A stretch of 64,000 bases of DNA from Anisakis pegreffii (lineage: Eukaryota > Nematoda > Chromadorea > Rhabditida > Anisakidae), in assembly GCA_035041965.1 (NCBI GenBank), contig JAPYMA010000206.1:186001-250000 (forward strand), read 5' to 3'. A model generated the notes under the pieces. The model ran no database searches. It saw only the letters and a program-made list of their open reading frames with translations, and had not been told where the DNA came from. Position numbers and translations under genes: made by a program. Shown one piece after another: positions 28,901-42,600 of the stretch; within the stretch, counting starts at the first letter, position 1; each line of letters starts with the position of its first letter.

Positions 28901-30041
28901 GTAGCCGCGGCAACAACAACAGCAACTGATACCACCGCGGCGGATTCATCATCGGTGATCATGAAACTGCTTACAGATCCCAACATCAGCATGAATAACA
29001 CCTCAACTGCGACCGTCCAGAATCGTTCGTTTTTTGAATTTCATTTTGATTGAATAGCATTTCACAACTTGTTTCTAGCAAAACTTATATGTCCGTTACG
29101 TCCTCTGCTTTGTCAAATCTGTCATCATCAACCTATCGTTTACATTTTGCTATTTGGCCAATGAATAATATTCTCAAATTTGCGCATCAAACTTTATCAT
29201 TTTGGGACAACGAATCCAACGTTGATTTTTTTATCGTGCAGTAGTCAGTTTTTTGGAACATGTTTTAGTTCTTTCGCTCTATTTGAGTGTATTTCATTTT
29301 AAGTTATTTGGAATCACTTTTTTCGTTTGTTTTCCGCTCTGTATTGTCATTAATTACAAAATGTTCTTTTGTTGAAGTTGTCCATTTTGTGAACCTTACA
29401 AAAGGAATGTGAACAAAGGGAATTAAAGGGTTCTCTTAGTTAAAGGGGAAAGGGTTTTCTTAATCGTTTCAAAGTATAGCAAATTTTTCGGTCTTTTAAG
29501 TCATGCCGATTGAATCACAGCTGATCAGCGTAAACGTTTAACGAGATATTGTTGAAGTTTTAACTAGATAAACATAGATCTTTGATTTATTCTCTTTTAG
29601 TCGTTTCTTGCTGTTATTATTTAAAGCGTTTCATATTTTTGACAGGTACAATTCAGAGGAGTGCGAACGTTTTTGTAAAGTGAACATAATTTGGAGATAT
29701 CTTAATGATGCTTTTATTATTGTTGTTCGTGATCTTTTGATAGAGCGTTGACTGCTTCAGAGGGCGCCACTTCACGATTGGGCGCGGGATCAGTGCCATC
29801 GACGAGTGGCCTATTTGATGGTTTGATGGACGATCCGTTGGGTTTGTCTGGAAGTTTATTCGGTCGGGGTGCGACAAATATCTGGGCGAGTGGATTATCC
29901 TCGTCCGCAACAACGACGACGAACCCGCTGAATGATCTGAGTGCGAATACACCCTCAGAGGGCAGCAATGCCGATACCAACTGTGCAGCTATCTTTTGGG
30001 CTGAGCAATTCCTGGCCGATCAAGAAAATGACAACAAATGA
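13968..30041 (+). CDS. tmem-131: TMEM131-family transmembrane protein
   Basis: TMEM131 proteins sit in the ER membrane; their luminal PapD-like domain binds procollagen and their cytosolic tail links cargo to the TRAPP trafficking machinery. Thirty-five exons keep one frame (6,369 bases, about 2,122 residues): 13968-14215, 14450-14521, 14998-15118, 15331-15444, 15858-16079, 16403-16597, 16795-16929, 17169-17268, 17501-17663, 17735-17882, 18036-18203, 18503-18577, 18757-18915, 19096-19214, 19624-19732, 20124-20307, 20489-20582, 20844-20922, 21179-21280, 21631-21890, 21993-22094, 22222-22370, 22858-23047, 23397-23585, 23915-24072, 24328-24431, 24787-25022, 25484-25574, 25774-26173, 26522-26873, 26993-27063, 27243-27476, 27919-28287, 28464-29024, 29746-30041. 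Residues 1-32 form a signal peptide (LVRLLLLWVLCGVMV). The PapD-like domain is at about 83-185 (LQFSPKEISFGEQ, SFDVVFLPRQEG). Family signatures follow: NPYRIRPFVGAKVP, DLHLELPLL, LVWPRLLT, FKILNCHPFTL. One membrane helix lies at about 1155-1178 (SALVFCLVCVVACAYLEGD). The tail of about 940 residues is rich in Ser, Asn and Gln. The ends of exons 10, 29 and 34 are least certain; exon 2 could start three bases later. Confidence 0.93.
22524..22589 (+). repeat. tRNA-like (SINE-like) sequence in a TMEM131 intron
   Basis: An A-box-like TAGTTAGCATACG at 22524 is followed about 54 bases later by a B-box-like GGTTCAATTTCC at 22578-22589. A complete cloverleaf was not found, so this is at best a decayed tRNA pseudogene or the head of a SINE. 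Confidence 0.25.
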
Positions 30042-32596
30042 TTGATTATGTCAACACATGAAACACAACACTTTTGAAAATCTCTGGCTGTTTTTTAGCA
30101 TTTGAAAGAATTTTTTAGACGTTCGCTTATAATATTGTAGATTATTTATTGATGGCGATGCTTCGAATGGTTTGTTTAGTTTATCAATCGTCAAAGAACT
30201 AATTTGATCAGTTAATTTTTAGATGGAATCGTTTCATCGTTAGGTATATCGATTGCAATAATTTCATCATGAAAAAATGAACACTGGCGACTTGAGTGAG
30301 CACTTACGTTTGAGATGGGTGGCTTTTAGTAACGGTTGTTGATAGTGGCTGTGAACATGTGAAAATAACGTCAGCTGAGCTCGAAATCATTATTTAAACG
30401 AGAAAGAATAGTTTCATCTGCCTGTCGTGTGATTCATAGCAGCGAAACGATTTTTGCGTTAGTGACGACTCATCGGATGAATGTTTTTGTGTTATTAGAG
30501 TATTGGTTGTTATTGCTATTTTTGTTGTTGTTGTAGAATTTATTGTGAAATGAGTGAATGAATAACGCGTATTGATGGTGCTTTATTGTGATCTGGTCGA
30601 ATGTGAAATGAGGGGCTGGGTTTTTGAATGAGGTGATTGATAGTAGTCATTCAATCGAGGAATATTTGCTGGATTAGTGGAGGATTGAAAATTGGTGATT
30701 TAAGTGAAATGTTAAATTTATTGTAGTTGAGTGAAGTTAGCTTGTGTAAAGATGAAGATGAAGAGCCATCAGTAAGTGTTGTTCGTGCGAATTAATTCGA
30801 TCGTGCAGAATGATTTTTCGAGATTGTTATTGTTGAAAAAGCGTTTGAGGATTGGTGAATTGTTTGTTGCTAGCGAAAGGAATTGATGATCGACTTTGTG
30901 GTTTTTCAACATTCGTATTGATGTTGAAAGTATTGTTGTTGTTGTTGAACATCATTGTTGATTATTTTGTTCATTTTAGCGTTGCTTGTCGTCTTTCATT
31001 GTTTTTTATTGTGTTGTCATCATTCGTAATGCACTGGACAGCACGTTGAGCGTTCGCTTTTGTTTACAATAATATATCTCTATTAGGAATTGTAGTCTGC
31101 TTAGAGAAGAGTGCCTTTGCGAATTCGGTTGATTTGCTGCTTGTCGTCGATCTAATTTTCATTTTTTTTGCTTATCTCTATTCGGTTATATATAAATGAT
31201 TTCTAGCACATTATCCTCAATCAGTTCACCGATTGATTTTGATTTATTCAGCCCATAGCTTTGCTTTCGCTTTGTTGTTAAATTTCTTAGCGTCACTTTA
31301 TTATCTTCTTGACATTTTCATCGAACGTATTGTCCTCACATCTGTTGTTAATGTTCGTTATTGTACTGCTCGAATGCTATTGAAATTAATGCCCAACATG
31401 TTTTGTTTTTTATTTGGTCTTTTCACTCACAGCTTCTTCCATTGATTGCATTTCTCGAATCGAATTTTGGCTATTTTATCGTCTCTTTATTTTATGCTGC
31501 ATAGAATTTCATCTCAAATCTGATCTATTTGCTTAACTTATCGTCTTCATTGTAACGAATTGCTCATTGTCAATAGTTATTATATCAACAATCAATAGCA
31601 GCTCTACATGGGTACGTTAGCAGTGGATTGGTTAGCAGGTAAATGAATAGGAATGTGTGAAGTGCCCACTGTGTGTCTTTCGAAATTCCCATCCGGTTGT
31701 CACAATAAGCGGAAATTTGTTCTCAAACGGTTCGTTGTTCGTAATAGAATTATTGTCTTTTTGATTCATCGAGAAAGAATTTATAAGTGCAAAGTGCTAA
31801 GATGGCTTCCAAAGTCGAGTCAAAGTCACATTATTATCAATCGTTAAATGCAATTTAAATGTCTCGAAAGCCACCTACGTCTCCTTCCATTGCTCAAAAT
31901 TGTTAATTTCATTTTTTTGCTGAAGGGAAATTTATTTGTTTGTGCACAGAAGAGAACAAAAAAAAATCGAGTTAGCATTATGGGTCAACGGATTTCAGAA
32001 TGCTTGTTGCTTCGAGTGCTTCATTACTTGATGCCATTGTGCAAATACTTAATTTATGCTCATCTCTTTCGTCAGATTTTCATCTTACATTATATGTCTT
32101 TGGTGTTTTGTCTTAATTGATGTGGTGTCCATATCGAGTGAGTCAGTTTGCTTTTTACCGACGTTTTGCAATCTTATTATCAACTGCCATTCATCATCTC
32201 ATCTTCACGTCTAACTAGCACTTCTTACTGAGATTCACTGATTACTTTCAGTCAGCAATGATGATCGCCTGTCAAAATTCGTAATTCTCACTCATTTATC
32301 GAATTTATTCATTCGTTGACTTTGTTATTTTTCGTTGATCAATTTCATCTTATCGAGCCAGAGGCCTTTTGCGTTGTTGTGTTATTGTTTTTGTTGTTGC
32401 TATACAGTCATGAAGTTGTGTATTGCATCATTTTTCGATCATTGATTATTGTATCTTTGAGATTGATTATACGCCATCTAATTTCTCAACCTGATTTGAT
32501 CTTTCAACTGAACTAACAACACATTCTTTCATTCATTTATTTGATAGTTACGTTCATAATGTACACATGCAAAGACTTCTATTGAATACGATTAAT

Positions 32597-32676
32597 ACTC
32601 TTATGCTACTAGCACTTACCATTAACCATCACTGTGAGTGATACACTTATGCTACTAGCAGTTACCATTAACCATC
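32597..32676. repeat. Short direct duplication, 46-base period
   Basis: CTTATGCTACTAGCACTTAC followed by CATTAACCATC occurs at 32599 and again at 32645, with one mismatch in the shared unit. It looks like a recent local duplication. Confidence 0.8.
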
Positions 32677-33289
32677 TGTATGGGTTCAGTTCAGTTGAAT
32701 GCTTATTTGGATGATTTATTGCCTTCGTCAACAATGCTCCTCTAATTATAATCTCATTTGTAATGGAGGTCTTATCGACTGATCACTGATTGTTTATCTG
32801 TCGATTCGTGCGTTTTGTTTGATAATTCCCTGGATACAGCTCATTACCACTCTTGTAAGATCATTTGTTTCGAATAACCTTTTTGGTTGTTTATGTTAGT
32901 TGAAGATCGTTTACTGAATGTGTCATTGTAGAATTGTTTGAGCTTTTGAAAAGATCTTTCTAATGGCTTTTTTATGAATTATTCAAATGATGGACCGCTA
33001 AAATTACTGCAGAAGAAAACCAAAATTTATCATTTGAAATTGATGATAAGCGAAATGAGATTTACATCGGAGTACAGTCGCAAAATTGATAGATAGCGTG
33101 GTGGTTGTAATTGAATTTTGAAGCTGTTTCTTTTTTGATTTGCTCATGAACAACTACGATGGCACTGGTCGAATAATGGTTATGCAGTGAGAAAGGATTC
33201 ATTTGTTGTTGGTTTATAGAATATTCCTGAGAAGTTTGCTGAGGTGATCGAATGAAATTGTTTTATCAATTGGATTTGGCACTGAATTA

Positions 33290-33295
33290 TTTATT
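33290..33295 (-). terminator. Possible polyadenylation signal of the filamin gene
   Basis: TTTATT on the plus strand, that is AATAAA on the minus strand, lies about 330 bases past the filamin stop codon. It is a plausible 3' end signal, but A/T-rich sequence makes chance matches common. Confidence 0.35.
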
Positions 33296-33626
33296 CATTG
33301 AATTCGTTTTGATGAATAAATAAAAATATAAATAAACAGAATGCAAATACAATTGTTTGTTTTGTTAGCACACAGATCATACGACTTCATTCGATGATTG
33401 CAATAATTAGATCAATCAACTTTTAAGGCAGAGATATTAATGGAGTAGAGCACGACGCTTAAAATATTATGTTATATGGTACTGTCAAAGGCGATTGTTA
33501 CTGGAATTAAATTTACATTAACAAGCCAGATGAAAGCAGCAATTTTCATTGAAAATAACTAGCACCATTCACACAAATATGTTTTTACAAACAACAACGA
33601 TTACCGCCGATCTGTTTGAGTTCGTA

Positions 33627-36600
33627 TCACTTAAGAGGTTCTGAAGAGACAGCAGTGAAGGGTGATCCAGGGATATAAGCGTAACCATATTTGATATAAA
33701 TGAACGCGTTACCCGCATCCATCAGAAGATAAGTTACCTCATAACGACCATCGCCAGTGTGCATTACTTTCACCTCTTCACTGGCAACACCATCACTACC
33801 CAGTATGCCAATCATCAGTGGGCTTATACCTGAATTTTAAATCAAAATTTCAAATTCGCTCTCATGATTTCACTCTCACGAAATCCTGTTTGAATTCCAG
33901 TGAGTGCTTACCAGCGTTAGCTGTGTTGACGAAGAATGAAGAGGGTTGTCCCGGGGTGAACTGTTTGAGGCCATCACCATCAACGGTCACTTTCTCAGCA
34001 TTACCCTCCAGCTCAAATAATTCAGTCGTTTTTGTTTGGTTAGCATCCGAAGATTGCATTTGTAAAGACGTTGTATCAATCTAAATTTTCATTTCAACAT
34101 TGGCGAGTGAGTTCCAAAAATGAATAATGCATCAAATCGAAACTATCTCAACTAGAATTAAGGATATATGAATGATTTGTTGGACATAATTAGGCCTAGA
34201 AAGAGTTGAATCTTCAAAAAGTTTATATGATGAGTGGTTATAGGCGGATTGTTGTTTGTATGGCATATTTTGATCGAAACGAGCAAATAGGAGGGATGTT
34301 AACAACCTCGACGATCGATTTTCGATGTTCCTCATTATTTTCATATCGACTAACCAAAGCGGGTTCAGTTCCCTCCGCAATTATCTTGAACGGTGATCCA
34401 CTAATGTGCATATCTAGAACATTTGCTTCGAAAACTTGCGATCTTCATGACGCTCAAATGAAGACTGACAAAAAGCCAACATGAAATACCTGAGTGCTTA
34501 ATGGTAGCATAGTAAACGCCTGGTACAAATGCCGTGTAACGTACAACGTATTCGCCATTAGCCATCTTACAATTAGATTATTCATTTCATCGTAAATAGT
34601 ATAGTTGTTATCATTTCTCTTGTAACTACTATTAGTGTTACTGTTGTTGCAATTATGTTATGCCATTTTTGACCATTTCATTCTGCCTCTGCTCAATGTT
34701 TCATCCTCTTCACATTCACACTGCTAGCAGCAATGAAAGGGAATCAATGTAAACTGTGAAACGATTCAAGCAGCAACTCACTTTAACGGCACTCAACGCC
34801 ACTTTGGATGGACCTTCAACAATCATATACAGTAAACCTTCAGTATCCACTGTAGGATCATCGGGATTATCGCGATACCGAGTGTTCAACATAAATTGCG
34901 ATTGCTGACAAGTTGCGATTCTGGTTGGTATATGCTGTGCCGGTTTCAGTACGTCAAGTTGAGGAGATTCCATCATTGTGCTCTCAAATGGGGCTGTGCA
35001 TGTGGCTGCTGTGTCTCTTACGATTAACTGTAATCAAATCCATAAAGTGATTATGGTGATCAACATCACCGATCAATGAGCGAAATCAGCAAATTGCAAC
35101 CACATTCAGCGAATATGATATACTTTTTTCGACAATCGTTTGCGAACTTTTGTCGCATTAAAGCAATAAACTTGTGCGAGTAAATGAACGCGATACATAA
35201 ATGAATGAAAGTTGCTAATGAGCTAACCTTAAATGGTGATTCGGGCACATGCTCATCATTGAATTTAACCGCAACATCGTACACGCCTGATCTATTTATC
35301 ATATATTCCAAATATACATTCCCATCCTTAAATTGTAAACTTTATTCAAATCCACCCATCTCTATGTCTTGTTGTATGTGATCAATCAACCAGCAGTGCA
35401 TCTTTTCATTCTGGCTCTGCTCATCGCTTCTTCCACCTCACATTCACACAATCACTTCCCATAAAACTTCAAACCCACCATACTTTCGTCAAAGTCCAAA
35501 ACAAAATCTCTGCATGGAACAATACATTACATTCTTGTGATATTTCGAACGCTGCTCTAAGCAATAGCAGAACGGAATCGCATAATTTTTATAGGCATGC
35601 ACGTGCGACTCACACTCATCTTATCGAGCCACCAGCTTTCTCCTGACCGAACTCGTAGGTTTCTACCTCACATCACTGGCCCTGATTTCTCCAAGTAACT
35701 GACCTCGAGTTCATGAATCTGCATCTGCACTTTTGATGGCCCTTCTATTGATATAACCAGCATACCGTCACCCGCTTCCCGAGTATAAATATTCAGCGAT
35801 TCTGCCTCGTTTACACAAGCCATCCTGGGATCAATGGCCGCAATTCGAACCTTATATGCAGATCCCTCCTCAATACGTCCCACCACAAATGGATACGGAC
35901 TTCCTGAAGAAACGAACTGATAAAACCATAGTTGAGTGTTGTTAAATTCGAAATTGATTTCATCAATTGTGCCAATCGATTCAATTCAGTTCAATTACCA
36001 GCGATATGTTGTCCTTTGTAAAGAACCGAAATGCAATGCCCTCCTTTGGTACGAGGCTTGAATTCGATCGAGTATTTCGATGCGTCGTCATCACGGTGCT
36101 GTCTTATTGTTGCCTCTTCACTCATTCCGTTCGGTTCGATCACTCGTGCACTCAATTCAGATACGTCAATGTTTCGCAAATGTAGAACAATCGAAGTAGC
36201 ATCTCCTGGCATTACAACAGGCACCTTCAACAAGCAACAACTTATCACTGAACGGATGAGTTCACATTCATTTGGTTGATACCTCAATAAAGTGTTTTCA
36301 GAGTGAAACTTTCATATAATAAAATGCGATTCATTAATGCAAAGTGCTAACGAGCACTTTAGATGAATAAGTACAAACTCACTCGAGCAATGCTTTTACT
36401 GATTGCGTTTTCGAAATTCGGCAGCTGCTCACCTATACATTCCACTGTGAATGGACTGTCTAAATTGGAAAAATCATAATTCACTTCACGTAAGGGAATA
36501 ATGTTACTTACAAAAAATATTAATAAGTGAAGGGATGGATCATACCGTGAACATGCTGATTATTGAATTTAACTGTGACCACATAAAGTCCAAGTTTGAT

Positions 36601-39600
36601 GGGTCGATATGAAAAACGGAGTATACCATCCGTGGCATCATCACACTTCAGATCAGCACGTGCGGGGCCTTGTACTGATACAAATGTCTTGCCGATACCT
36701 TCAAACTCGATTACGAAAATGGACGTTGAGTACTCAGAGCATTTGAGTTTGATTATTTGATCAATGCCTATTTTAAAAAGTATGCTTGAATAAAATGACT
36801 TATTGATGTAATTGGATTTTAAATAAGCAATTATAACAGACCAGCATTACGTGCATCCACGATAATATCGTTGTTTTGTTGACAAATCGCTCGGATTAAT
36901 CCCTGCCCTGACAGCTTCAGTCTTGATGCGTCACCGATCTGCAAAACGAAACATTTCGACAATTACAGGAGATTAAAGCGGTTCAAATTTTACTTTGAGC
37001 ACAACGTTGAATGAATCGGTTCGAATTTAACTTTGAGGAGAACGTTGAGGAAATTTATTTTTTGGGGAATTTGAAAATTTATGCATGCGAAATTGATTGA
37101 AAACCTACTGAATCGCTGGTAATTGGTACAACAAATGGTGAACCGTAAATATGAGAATCATCCTCCAGAATAGCGATCTCGTGCCTTCCAACTTCGTGAG
37201 GCATGAATTGTACACCTGAAAATCGTTTTACTCCTACAAGAAAGCATCGTTAAGCATCAAATATCACGAGTTCCATTAACATACTACATTTGTTAGAAAG
37301 CTGCTGGTGATGACGGATGAAAGAGAGTGCCCAAAAAATGAACTAAATTAGTCTCTCTCCCCAAAGTTGCATGAGGCTTTGAGTGATTCATTAATAAACC
37401 AGTTCACTGCACTCGTAAACGTAATCGCTTCGCAAATGATTCATGAGGAAGCGAGTCTGCACTTGTTTACGCTATAATATCGCATCATTTGTTGTTCTTC
37501 GTCTAAATTATCAAAGCACTGAATTAGTATCTGAGTACAACAAGAGCACTGTTTTGAATAAACCCTGACTGAATCCGCATTATGCCCGTAATGAACGACG
37601 ACTCACCAATATGATCAGAATCGATCACACGCACCGCACATCCCTCGTTCGATCCATCCGGTGCTTTCACTCTCGCCGATAAATTCTTCAACTCCTTCGT
37701 GCAGTAATCAAACGACATCTGAAATTAACATTTGCTCGGTTATATCTATGAATGAATCGACCACCTTCACCAATGGATACTTTATAAAGCCATCCATCCA
37801 CTCTCAACTTAGCCATTGAGATTTTGAGCAAAGTTAGCATGCATCATGCTAGATCTGTCCTAATTGTAAGCCTGAGGGAAAGCATGAGACTGAAACTGAG
37901 CGCTGGTGGCCAATCGCATAACATTCTTCTCACAGCCCAGTGATCAGAGAGCTGAATCACTGCCGATTGCAGAATGCTGCAGTACACTGGTTTAATAACG
38001 TCAACTTATCGATTATTAATAACATCCACACAAAAATCACATTTCTGAGCAATGGCGTTATTGTACGTTTTTTCAATAATAAACTCTGCCGCACAGCAAT
38101 TATTGTTTATGACCTTGTTGTAAAAAAAGTATTCTTTGAAGGTAATCAACCGGAAGATACGAACTAATGGAACAAACTCACTGTCCCTCGCCACACATCC
38201 CTCCGTCACAAATAAAGACATTCATTCAAGTTGTGTGATTAACAATAACCGCGTGTATTTTTTTCACGATGAACGTATAAAACTGGTCTGACATGTGTTT
38301 AGAAACAAGTTGTTCAGTAAAATCGACTGTGTCATCTCAATCAACTGCGGATAAATTCTGAAGCAGAAGAGGCGAAGAATACTTCTAATCTGATGCTCAG
38401 TTCCGGGCTAGTTTCGTTCGATTCAACAATCCTTCAACAGTGAGAGGAAAAATAGATGTCTAACTTTGGTTGGCTGACGAATCAGTCGAAAGTGGAATTA
38501 AAAAGCTCGTAAGTGAATGAATAAAACACTAATTGAAAATAACCTCGGTGGTCGTCTCAACCGACACATAGGTACGTTTGAATCCTTCACCAGTGACGTT
38601 CACTCGGAACGGCGACCCTTTCACTTCCTCTTCATTAATCCTAATATGAACCAAATATTCGCCTGGAATCGGTGCAGTCCATCTCACCGTACATGCACCG
38701 TTCTGCAACATTTCAAGTGCGATTCAACACTCTACTAGTTAAAATTCAAAAATCATTAATTGCAATGACGCTATTTTTATCAATATTGTGGTTTTTATTA
38801 CTGTTCCTTATCAGCATTGCTATTATTTTCATTTTCGATGCTAACAAATCCTCTAGAATGAGTGTTTGATGAGATAAATAGATAAATGTTTGAATATGTG
38901 AACAAATCACTGAAACAGTATCAATGAATGATCGCAAAATACCGCTTCATTGTGAGTAACAATTTTGGCTCTTGCCACCCCTTCTACTCTGACGGATATT
39001 CGTTGTGAGGTACGATTCTTAGTGCTGATCACAAACTGAGAAGCTTGACCGGCAACGGGCCGCTCAAACCCTGGACCTTCGACGATCACTACTGGTCGTT
39101 GTGACTCTTTTTGTAGTGGTGGTTGCTTTTGCAAATATTCAGCAATGAAATCGATCGGACTTCCGTTCATCTCTTTACCGTTATGCGTGATCGTTAACCG
39201 ATGTAAGCCCACTTCACTCGGTTTATATTCCACCACTAATAACCCATTTTCTAATTCCTATAATTCATAAAACATCGTTTCAGTGATCACTTGAATTCTG
39301 CCAGCTATCCACCTTCAGTTGATACGATCTCGAATAAACAGTGAACAAATGACATTCACAAAAAATAAAACAATAAACAACAACAAGTTCATCGTAAATC
39401 AAATAAACACAACGTTATCATGCTCTTGGCTTTCGATAGTGTGACATCCTTCTGAAACAATATCACAATTGATACGATCCGAATGAGTGACCAGCGAAGA
39501 ATGCGTTAAAGCGTGGATATCTTTGAGAATAGTTTTAATATGAGATGATCATAACTGCAACAGAATGGAACACTTTACTTTGATGGGAAGCACGTGATTC

Positions 39601-42600
39601 TTAGCAGACGGTGTTCTAACGGAAGCACGCATTCTTGCTACATTCGTTGTGCTGGGGTCGATTCTGAATTTGAATGAACGTGACACGATTGTGGCAGACG
39701 AATCGCTTGCTTGATCAATCGCTTTGTTGGTCATCGTCAGCTCATCATCCATTTCGACGCACTTCCTCAATATTCCGCATCGTCGTTCATTTTTCACGAT
39801 TGAACGGCCTTTCAATTCTAACGCTGGTAAACACTGTAAATCACAAAATCGTTTTAGCTTCTAAAACATTTGTGGTACTTTCTTATTTATGTCACTCCAA
39901 TCAACCGTCAAAATTATCGCAAAAACTTTGAAGATTATAATACGAATGAATCAGAAGAGAACACTAACCTCAAAACAAATAATCGCATCAGGTATTGCCT
40001 TCCCACCGAACAGAAACTGCACTCGATGCCTACCAACTGTTAGCGGAATGAGTGAAATGACGCTAAGATTATCGTCAACTTCATCAAATTCACTTCTGAT
40101 TCGCCCTTCTAGTGACAACACACTCAACGCTCCTTCACCTGCACTGCCCGTGTCAATCGTAAAACGTTTTGCGTGATCTATTCTCCAACATCCTTCATCC
40201 TCTTCAGGCCGATCTTGAAATCATTTCAGATTTATTCAATTATTCACGTAAATTTTCTGAATGAATTCCATATTGACGTTAACGTTAGAGAAGTATTCAT
40301 GGTTTACTTCAGTTGTCTCGATTTGAGGTTATTAGGTAAGAATCAAAGTGCAATGGCGATTTGATAGTAAAGGACTTTTTTATTTGATCATTCAAAGTGA
40401 TTCCATTTTTGCAATGAACCGAGTGAGAAGGGATGATACTGTTAAGTGCAAAAATTACACGAAGTTTTTTTTAAAAATTCGAGCTGACCAGTAATGATAC
40501 ATTTGTGAGCATCTCCAATTGGATTGCACTGCAGACGATATGGTACCTGGGCGGTGGGTTTACCTTTGAAGAAAATCAGGATGCTGTATATACCGATTAT
40601 ATCCGGAGTGAACTTTAGAACAAAATCTTCACTAACATCCGACTTTACGATAGTTGCCTCACGCTGGTTGCCGTCTGGAGCCTGGAATGTTGAATTGTTT
40701 GATGTGATCAAAAAATCTTAGTTGAATTCTAACAAATTCGTCTCGGCTGTAATTGCACACCGAGCTCTCCAATGGCTCAACGGTAAGATTGCGACCTCTG
40801 AAATGAGAAGGTGACAGATTTAGGTCGCAGCAGCGCAATGTTAGTATTTTGGTCTCGCTTCATCCAAAGATCAATTTGTATTTACTAACAGAATTGCTCC
40901 GACAAGATAATTCGGTTCTTTTTTGTACATAATCTTCTACATGATAACATTCTGAATTTCACATCTCGCTTCAATAAATGTTTTGTTTGTTGAGTTGAAA
41001 TAAACCTGCGGTAAATGCAAATCCATAGAGAGGAATACGAAAGCGTAATTACCAACCGTCACTTCTGCAGATAGTTCGTCTTGACTGACACCTTTGTCGA
41101 TTCGATCGACCAGAAATGAGACTGGCAAAGAGGCATACACTTCAGCTGGGAGGTCTTCACCAGTCAGAGATTTCAACTGGATACGATCTCGTTTTGTTGG
41201 CATTACAACTTGGAAATTTAATGGACTAAAATCAATAAAATTCAGCCAAATTTTTTGATGAAAACGTCGGGGTCTCCGTTCAGAAATAAACTGAAAATAA
41301 TTATAAAATCGATCAAAGGTGCTTTTGCATGTAAAATATCTTCTCTATGAAACAATATGTTTCATGAGGAAAACATATCTATCGGCTTTAAGAGCGAACA
41401 TTCGACTGATCCAAAACTGCGATGGACGAACCTTTTGGTAATCAGCTGTCCACCGTAAAAAATCTCCAGTGGAATTATATCGCCCTCCAAGCAATCAGAC
41501 TTAGCAATGAATGTGATTCGATAAATTCGTGCAGCGATCTCCTCAACGAGTGGTTTTGTGAAAGCATCTGGCAATCGTGCCTCTAACCGGTCGGCAGCCG
41601 TTTGAGAGGCGTCGACCGTTAACGAGACCGACGAACCTTTTATGGCTATGCCTTCGAAGTCGTGCAACTGAATTTTTGATAGATCAATCGCATAATCTGC
41701 CATTACTTGAAATGGGGAACCTGAATGCAGGTAAATGCGTTAATCACAACATTTTAATAGATCATACACAATCATCCAGCCACTTCACGTGCATCAACCT
41801 AACCGAACGCTCCTAGACCAGCCTATATATCCTACAGTTTTTCTTCTGATACAATAAAACCCGATAAACGTATCGGTAAAATGCATCATCATCTATTAAG
41901 CTTGACCTCCTTCGTTAGATAAATTCTAACACGACCTCAAATTGTGTAACTATGCATTCAGCTTAAGCATTTATTAATGACCATCGTCTCAAATTTGCAG
42001 ATCAGTTCGTCGAGGCACCAACAAAATATAAATTTTTGCATTTGATTATTCCGCATTCTGTTTAATGTTACAACACATTCATTCTACGCTTATTATATGC
42101 TTTCAGAAAAATTTATTGCTTCGAAATCATTAGCGACCTCAATTCCATCACGCGACACTCAATTAGCATGTGTAACTTATAGTTCAAGAAGTGCTGAACC
42201 GTCGCACTGTTCAAGAGAACCTCTTCGATGGCCATTCGGCTAGACGTATTTGATAGAGCTTACTGAAGAATAAAGTGGATCAATGTGGAATATCTTATTG
42301 GATAATGATGATTCACTAGAACCAACCATTGATCGGTTGTTTGCTATCGTCAACACCAAAACTGATGGCAATTTGATGCGCACCGAGTGCAGTTGGAATA
42401 TATTCCACCAAGCATGTGCCATCCAAGCGTTTTGTTTGTGTTGATTTCGTTTCTTTCGGTCCTTTTATTGCAATCTCCAATTCACCTTCACCTGCATTCT
42501 GAACAGTAAACCGTTCTAATGCTGATTGCAATAATCACTAAATAATTCAAAATCAAACTTCAAACACATTTCAAAACAAATCAATGAACAAATGAACAAG

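Larger units (their letters stand above)
30042..33626. other. Intergenic region between the convergent TMEM131 and filamin genes
   Basis: This 3.6 kb region should hold the 3' UTRs of both genes. It is T-rich on the plus strand, which produces several hydrophobic shadow frames (for example 30852-31049 and 31233-31445) without splice support. It contains a 34-base tandem duplication at 32597-32676. Confidence 0.7.

Noticed and set aside
30715..30770. Exon-like segment after TMEM131 (acceptor TTGTAG, LSEVSLCKDEDEEPS, donor GTAAGT)
   Set aside because: The preceding TMEM131 exon already ends in a stop at 30039-30041 and no following exon joins this segment. It was left as chance.
38006..38221. 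Minus-strand frame with TEGCVARDSEF resembling filamin strand E (NEGCAVRVIDSD)
   Set aside because: It has no usable AG acceptor upstream, and filamin exons 16 and 17 join in frame directly to give a complete repeat without it.
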